Part shown: piece after piece, positions 5,993-8,874 of the stretch
Position numbering within the stretch: position 1 is the stretch's first letter
Layout of the letters: each line of letters opens with the position of its first letter
Assembly (NCBI GenBank): GCA_012514785.1
Contig: JAAYZP010000035.1
Span: forward strand, 1 to 8,874
Direction: 5' to 3'
DNA from: Propionibacterium sp.
Lineage (GTDB): Bacteria; Actinomycetota; Actinomycetes; Propionibacteriales; Propionibacteriaceae
DNA length: 8,874 nt
The notes under the pieces: generated by a model
The model's input: the letters and a program-made list of their open reading frames with translations, nothing else
The model's database searches: none
What the model was told of the DNA's origin: nothing
Made by a program: the position numbers and the translations under genes

Positions 5993-7249
5993 GTGGGATA
6001 CGAGTACAGGACCGAGCGCTTCGAGAGCGGAAACGTCGATGACCACCCTTGGTTCCCGGGGTGGCTGGAGGTGGTGCAACAGGGTTTCCACGACGGCCGC
6101 CCCACCGAGCGGGTGGTGCGCCGGGCGCTCGCCGTCGAGGCCGGGCGGGGATCGGTGGCGCGTGGCGCCTATCCGTCCGAGGTCCGAGAGTTCTCCCTGC
6201 CGCTGGATCACCCGGTGGCCACGTTCACGGAGTGGACGGGCTCGTTGAATGTCGGCGGCGCGCTGCTGGAGGTTCTGCAGATCACCGACGTCACGGTCCG
6301 GGCCTCACACCGACGACGCGGGCTGCTGCGCCGGCTGATGACCGACTCCCTGGTGGAGGCGAAGGCGCGCGGCCTGGCCATCGCCACGCTGACGGCGACG
6401 GAGGCGACGATCTACGGCCGCTTTGGCTTCGGCCCGGCGGTGTTCCGCGAGGACGTCGAGCTGCGCACGGGCCCCGACTTCCGGCTCACCACCCATCTGC
6501 GCGGCACCGTCGACTTCCTCGACCCTGCATCCCTCGACGACGTGGCCGCGCGGGTCTTCGCCGCGTTCCACCGGGCGCAGACCGGCTCGATCGCGCGCTT
6601 CGACGCCGAGCGCCCCCTCCACACGGGCGCGCTCCGGCGGGACACCTACGAGCCCGACACGCGGCTCCGCGCGGCCGCGCACTGGGACGAGGGCGGCGTC
6701 GTCGACGGCTACGTCACCTGGACCGCGGAGGAGGGCGGCAAGCTGACCGTGCGCGACCTGATCGCCGCCGACGAGCACGCGCGGCTCTGCCTGTGGAACT
6801 TCCTGGGCTCGCTGGACCTCATCCACACCATCCACGCCCGCGGGATGCGCCCGTCGGACCCGCTGCCGTGGTCGCTCGCGGATCGTCGGTGGTACCGCAC
6901 GAGCGCGCTGTCCGACTTCCTCTGGCTGCGCGTCCTCGACGCCCCCGCCGTGTTCGCGGCGCGCGACTACGTGCACGACGGCTCGGTGGCGCTGCGCGTG
7001 ACCGACCCCATGGGATTGGCCGACGGCGCCTGGCTGCTCGACGTGCGCGACGGGGCCGCGCGGGTGGAGGCCGTGGAGGGTGCGGACGTGGAGGTCGACG
7101 TCGCGGCGCTGAGTTCGGCGATCCTCGACGGCGTGCGGATCAGCACGCTGGAGGCGGCCGGCCTCATCCGGGGCGAGCGGCGCGCGATCGACACGTTCGA
7201 GTCGCTGCTGAGCCGACGTCGCGCCCCGTGGTGCGCCACCGCCTTCTGA
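5993..7249 (+). CDS. eis: Eis-family GNAT N-acetyltransferase
   Basis: With the GTG start at 5993 this is a 418-residue protein, similar to M. tuberculosis Eis (just over 400). Eis proteins are hexameric, three-part enzymes (two GNAT folds plus a sterol-carrier-like C-terminal domain) that transfer acetyl from acetyl-CoA to amines; the mycobacterial enzyme acetylates aminoglycosides at several positions. Seen here: the acetyl-CoA loop V-R-x-S-H-R-R-R-G-L-L (102-112), the YGRFGFGPA segment whose Tyr141 corresponds to the catalytic Tyr126 of Mtb Eis, and a C-terminal Phe418, matching the terminal Phe whose carboxylate acts in catalysis. So it looks enzymatically competent. The frame stays open back to a TTG at 5936, but GTG 5993 fits the family length and sits right after a -10-like TATTCT. 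Divergent from ugpA, convergent with the rhodanese gene. The natural substrate is unknown and it need not confer drug resistance. Confidence 0.87.
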   Translation: MGYEYRTERFESGNVDDHPWFPGWLEVVQQGFHDGRPTERVVRRALAVEAGRGSVARGAYPSEVREFSLPLDHPVATFTEWTGSLNVGGALLEVLQITDVTVRASHRRRGLLRRLMTDSLVEAKARGLAIATLTATEATIYGRFGFGPAVFREDVELRTGPDFRLTTHLRGTVDFLDPASLDDVAARVFAAFHRAQTGSIARFDAERPLHTGALRRDTYEPDTRLRAAAHWDEGGVVDGYVTWTAEEGGKLTVRDLIAADEHARLCLWNFLGSLDLIHTIHARGMRPSDPLPWSLADRRWYRTSALSDFLWLRVLDAPAVFAARDYVHDGSVALRVTDPMGLADGAWLLDVRDGAARVEAVEGADVEVDVAALSSAILDGVRISTLEAAGLIRGERRAIDTFESLLSRRRAPWCATAF

Positions 7250-7326
7250 GCGGGCCCACGAGCGGAGGCGAACCGAGCAGGGGAGACTTGCTCCGCAGCA
7301 TCCCCGCACAACTTGCAGGTGCTCGC
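7250..7326. other. Convergent intergenic gap between Eis-type and rhodanese genes
   Basis: This gap between two facing stop codons holds a weak stem, GAGCA (7275-7279) with TGCTC (7289-7293) around a nine-base loop, not followed by a T-run. It may serve as a poor bidirectional terminator. It also carries a copy of the GGCGAAC repeat described separately. Confidence 0.3.
7263..7275 (+). repeat. Second copy of the 13-base intergenic repeat core
   Basis: CGGAGGCGAACCG here is the exact reverse complement of 1340-1352 within the tandem repeat after the lactonase gene. Both copies lie shortly downstream of a stop codon in a gap between convergent genes. This suggests a dispersed intergenic repeat family in this genome, although a 13-base GC-rich match can also arise by chance. 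Confidence 0.45.
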
Positions 7327-7707
7327 TCAGCGACGACGTCGGTACGGCCCGGGCAGGATCGGGTTGCCGTCGCGACCCCAGGCGATCAGCCCGCCACCCA
7401 GCGATTCGGCGAGCAACCCCGCCTGCCGGAGCTCGGCCGCGGCGATGGAGGAGCGCAGACCGTTGTCGCAGATGACGATGACGGCGCAGTCGCGCTCAGC
7501 CAGCGGGTCGTCGCCATGGATGGCGTCGACGGGGTTCTCCTTGAGGTCCTTCGGGTCCACCGGGCGCGCGCCCGGGGCGTGACCAGCCTCGTACTCCGCC
7601 TGCGTGCGGACATCGATGAGCACGGCACCCTTGGACAGCGCCACCAGCGCTTCTTCCACCGTCAGCCCCGACGACGGCCTCTTGCCGAGGAAGTCCAAAA
7701 GTCCCAT
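7327..7707 (-). CDS. Single-domain rhodanese-like protein
   Basis: A 126-residue cytosolic protein made of one rhodanese domain. Seen: the I-D-V-R-T-x-x-E-Y-x-x-G-H-x-P-G-A signature (31-47), the active-site loop C80-D-N-G-L-R85-S, and the closing L-G-G-G-L-x-A-W-G (103-111). The catalytic cysteine is present, so sulfur transfer through a persulfide (sulfur relay, thiosulfate or cyanide detoxification) is possible; these small proteins rarely have a proven substrate. The insertion between residues 50 and 72 (DPKDLKENPVDAIHGDDPL) is somewhat longer than usual. The start at 7707 lies six bases after a CAAGAT -10-like hexamer with no clear ribosome-binding site, suggesting a leaderless message, though read-through from the membrane-protein gene 52 bases upstream is also possible. 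Confidence 0.88.
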   Translation of the reverse strand: MGLLDFLGKRPSSGLTVEEALVALSKGAVLIDVRTQAEYEAGHAPGARPVDPKDLKENPVDAIHGDDPLAERDCAVIVICDNGLRSSIAAAELRQAGLLAESLGGGLIAWGRDGNPILPGPYRRRR

Positions 7708-7713
7708 GCGCCC

Positions 7714-7741
7714 ATCTTGGCACAGCGGCCCCAGGCATCAA
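7714..7741 (-). promoter_or_regulatory. Putative promoter of the rhodanese gene
   Basis: On the minus strand TTGATG (7741 to 7736, close to the TTGACA -35) and CAAGAT (7719 to 7714, a partial -10) are separated by 16 bases, and the ATG begins six bases after the -10. This would start a leaderless transcript at the start codon and uncouple the rhodanese gene from the upstream ligase/membrane-protein pair. Confidence 0.45.
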
Positions 7742-7759
7742 GCGCGTTCGCCCGAGGGG

Positions 7760-8095
7760 TCACAGGATCCTGAACATCACGAGACCGGCCCCGAGGATCA
7801 CCACGCTCAGCAGGAACGCCAGCATCAGGTAACCCAGCCAGATCTTCCGCGCCCATCGCGCGGCGAAGAACGGCAGCAGGACCGCGACGACGACGCCCGC
7901 CGCCGCCAGCCCGCGCGCGAACGGGGAGGGTCCCTCGTCGACGATCATGTCGATGCCGGCCTGGTTCTCCAGCGTGTAGAAGGCGGTGAACGCCCAGGAG
8001 ATGACCGCGGGAGTCACGAAGACGCAGGCGGTGACGAACCACAGCGCCACCGCCCACCACCGCGACCACCAGGGCCGATCATGTCTTCCCGCCAT
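7760..8095 (-). CDS. Small three-helix membrane protein, function unknown
   Basis: A 111-residue protein I do not recognise. It has a Trp/Arg-rich N-terminus (PWWSRWW at 8-14) and three hydrophobic helices (about 14-37, 60-79, 85-108). The loop between the first two helices (about 40-58) is acidic (ENQAGIDMIVDEGPSP). The second helix ends in AARWARK, so positive charges sit in the short turn before helix three; with the positive N-terminus this suggests N-in, C-out topology. The ATG at 8095 lies six bases after the stop of the acyl-CoA ligase gene, so the two are almost certainly co-transcribed. No strong ribosome-binding site is visible. It is probably a cytoplasmic-membrane protein; a link to lipid metabolism is suggested only by its neighbour. 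Confidence 0.75.
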   Translation of the reverse strand: MAGRHDRPWWSRWWAVALWFVTACVFVTPAVISWAFTAFYTLENQAGIDMIVDEGPSPFARGLAAAGVVVAVLLPFFAARWARKIWLGYLMLAFLLSVVILGAGLVMFRIL

Positions 8096-8101
8096 CGGCG
8101 C

Positions 8102-8874
8102 CTAGCCCCGGCGCAGCTTGTCGAGCCGCTCGTACATCTCGTCGATCTTCGCCTTGAAGCGCTTCTCCACCTCGCGACGGCGCACCTTCAGCGTCGGCGT
8201 GAGCAGGCCGTTGTCCATGGTGAACTCGTCGTCGAGCACCTCGGTCTCCTTCGGGCGCTCCTGCGACGGCAGCTTCTCGGTGAGCTCCTCCACCCGTCGC
8301 TTGAGCTCGGCGAGCAGCTCGGAGCTCTTCAGCCAGTCCTGCAGTTGCCCGGGCCACTGGAGGTTCTTCGCCAACTCCTCGACGCCGGCCACCGACGGCT
8401 TCACCAGCAGGGTGACGTAGGGTCGGGTGTCGCCGATCAGCACCGCGTGCTCGAACAGCGGGTCCGCCAGGATGAGCCCCTCGATCGGCTGCGGGGCGAC
8501 GTTCTTGCCGCCGAGGGTGACGATGATGTCCTTCAACCGGTCGGTGATGGTGACGAAACCCTCGTTGTCGACGTAGCCGACGTCGCCGGTGTGGAGCCAG
8601 CCCTCCTCGTCGATCGTCTCCGCGGTGGCCTCGGGATTGTTCCAGTAGCCCTCCATCAGGTTGGGCCCGCGGAACAGCAGCTCGCCGTGCTCGGCGACGC
8701 GCAACTCTCCCCCGTGCAGCACGCGGCCGACGGTGCCGATTTTGAATGCGTTGGGGGCGTTGAACGTGACCAGCGGGGACGCCTCCGTCAGCCCGTAGCC
8801 GGTGAGCACGGGGATGCCGACGGAGGAGAAGAACTCCTCGATCTCGGGGCGCAGCGGGGCGCCGCCGCAGGCGA
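8102..8874 (-). CDS. Long-chain fatty-acid-CoA ligase (FadD15-like AMP-forming), 3' part only
   Basis: The C-terminal 256 residues of an ANL-superfamily enzyme whose 5' end lies beyond the right edge. It activates fatty acids to acyl-CoA via an acyl-adenylate. Motifs, counted from the first visible residue: CGGAPL (2-7), GYGLTE (25-30), GWLHTGD (91-97), the hinge DRLKD (111-115), GGKNVAPQPIE (121-131), and the C-terminal LTPTLKVRR with the catalytic-type Lys near 229. The GKNVAPQPIE string and the long, charged C-terminal stretch (EELTEKLPSQERPKE and onward) place it in the COG1022/FadD15 long-chain group rather than the acetyl-CoA synthetases. The ACGGAPL variant has Cys where Ser is common, a tolerated change. 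Peripheral membrane or cytosolic. It is the upstream gene of the membrane-protein gene at 8095. Confidence 0.9.
   Translation of the reverse strand, partial: ACGGAPLRPEIEEFFSSVGIPVLTGYGLTEASPLVTFNAPNAFKIGTVGRVLHGGELRVAEHGELLFRGPNLMEGYWNNPEATAETIDEEGWLHTGDVGYVDNEGFVTITDRLKDIIVTLGGKNVAPQPIEGLILADPLFEHAVLIGDTRPYVTLLVKPSVAGVEELAKNLQWPGQLQDWLKSSELLAELKRRVEELTEKLPSQERPKETEVLDDEFTMDNGLLTPTLKVRRREVEKRFKAKIDEMYERLDKLRRG

Noticed and set aside
4913..6211. Upstream extension of the ugpE reading frame, giving a 756-residue ORF on the minus strand
   Set aside because: The frame is open only because of high GC. The part above 4912 is an Arg/Pro/His-rich shadow of ugpA and the divergent region. The real ugpE start overlaps the ugpA stop and has a ribosome-binding site.
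6049..7773. 574-residue plus-strand ORF across the Eis-type gene and beyond
   Set aside because: Composition is Arg/Gly/Ala/Pro/His-rich without family features, and it crosses two well-supported genes in other frames.
1..8874. Mobile elements, CRISPR arrays, tRNA or rRNA genes, phage or defence genes
   Set aside because: No transposase or integrase motifs, no regularly spaced identical repeats, no cloverleaf-like segments and no composition break were seen; the region reads as ordinary chromosome.

Overview
The window comes from a high-GC actinobacterium. GC-rich third positions fill the alternative frames with long false ORFs. Several genes appear to start at, or within a few bases of, a TAnnnT-type -10 element with no ribosome-binding site, which points to leaderless transcripts, a common actinobacterial habit. 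The families present (an ugpAEBC operon in mycobacterial/corynebacterial order, an Eis-type acetyltransferase, a DUF1524 secreted nuclease, a FadD15-like acyl-CoA ligase) agree. I cannot name the genus from sequence alone; a Propionibacteriales or Micrococcales member is a guess.

Layout, left to right: (1) the 5' end of a secreted HNH/DUF1524 nuclease gene leaves the left edge on the minus strand; (2) a divergently oriented lactonase/6-phosphogluconolactonase-like gene (308-1309, plus); (3) a four-gene ABC importer operon on the minus strand, transcribed from 5853 down to 1397 in the order ugpA (permease), ugpE (permease), ugpB (Tat-type lipoprotein solute-binding protein), ugpC (ATPase); (4) a 139-base divergent promoter region (5854-5992) with a PHO-box-like direct repeat on the ugp side; (5) an Eis-family GNAT acetyltransferase (5993-7249, plus); (6) a minus-strand cluster running in from the right edge: the 3' part of a long-chain acyl-CoA ligase, a small three-helix membrane protein of unknown function 6 bases downstream, and a single-domain rhodanese protein that may have its own promoter.

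How they fit together: the importer is complete (two permeases, binding lipoprotein, ATPase) and probably takes up sn-glycerol-3-phosphate or a glycerophosphodiester. Three observations agree on this: gene order, the character of the binding protein, and the upstream PHO-box-like repeat, which would make it a phosphate-starvation system. No ugpQ-type glycerophosphodiesterase gene is in view. The other genes are housekeeping or stress-type single genes with no evident functional tie to the importer.

I found no clearly new biological system. The most useful non-coding signals are the PHO-box-like repeat at 5915-5936, the symmetrical divergent promoter pair at 241-307, a degenerate tandem repeat at 1300-1380 whose 13-base core recurs at 7263-7275 (both in convergent intergenic gaps), and a set of probable leaderless starts.
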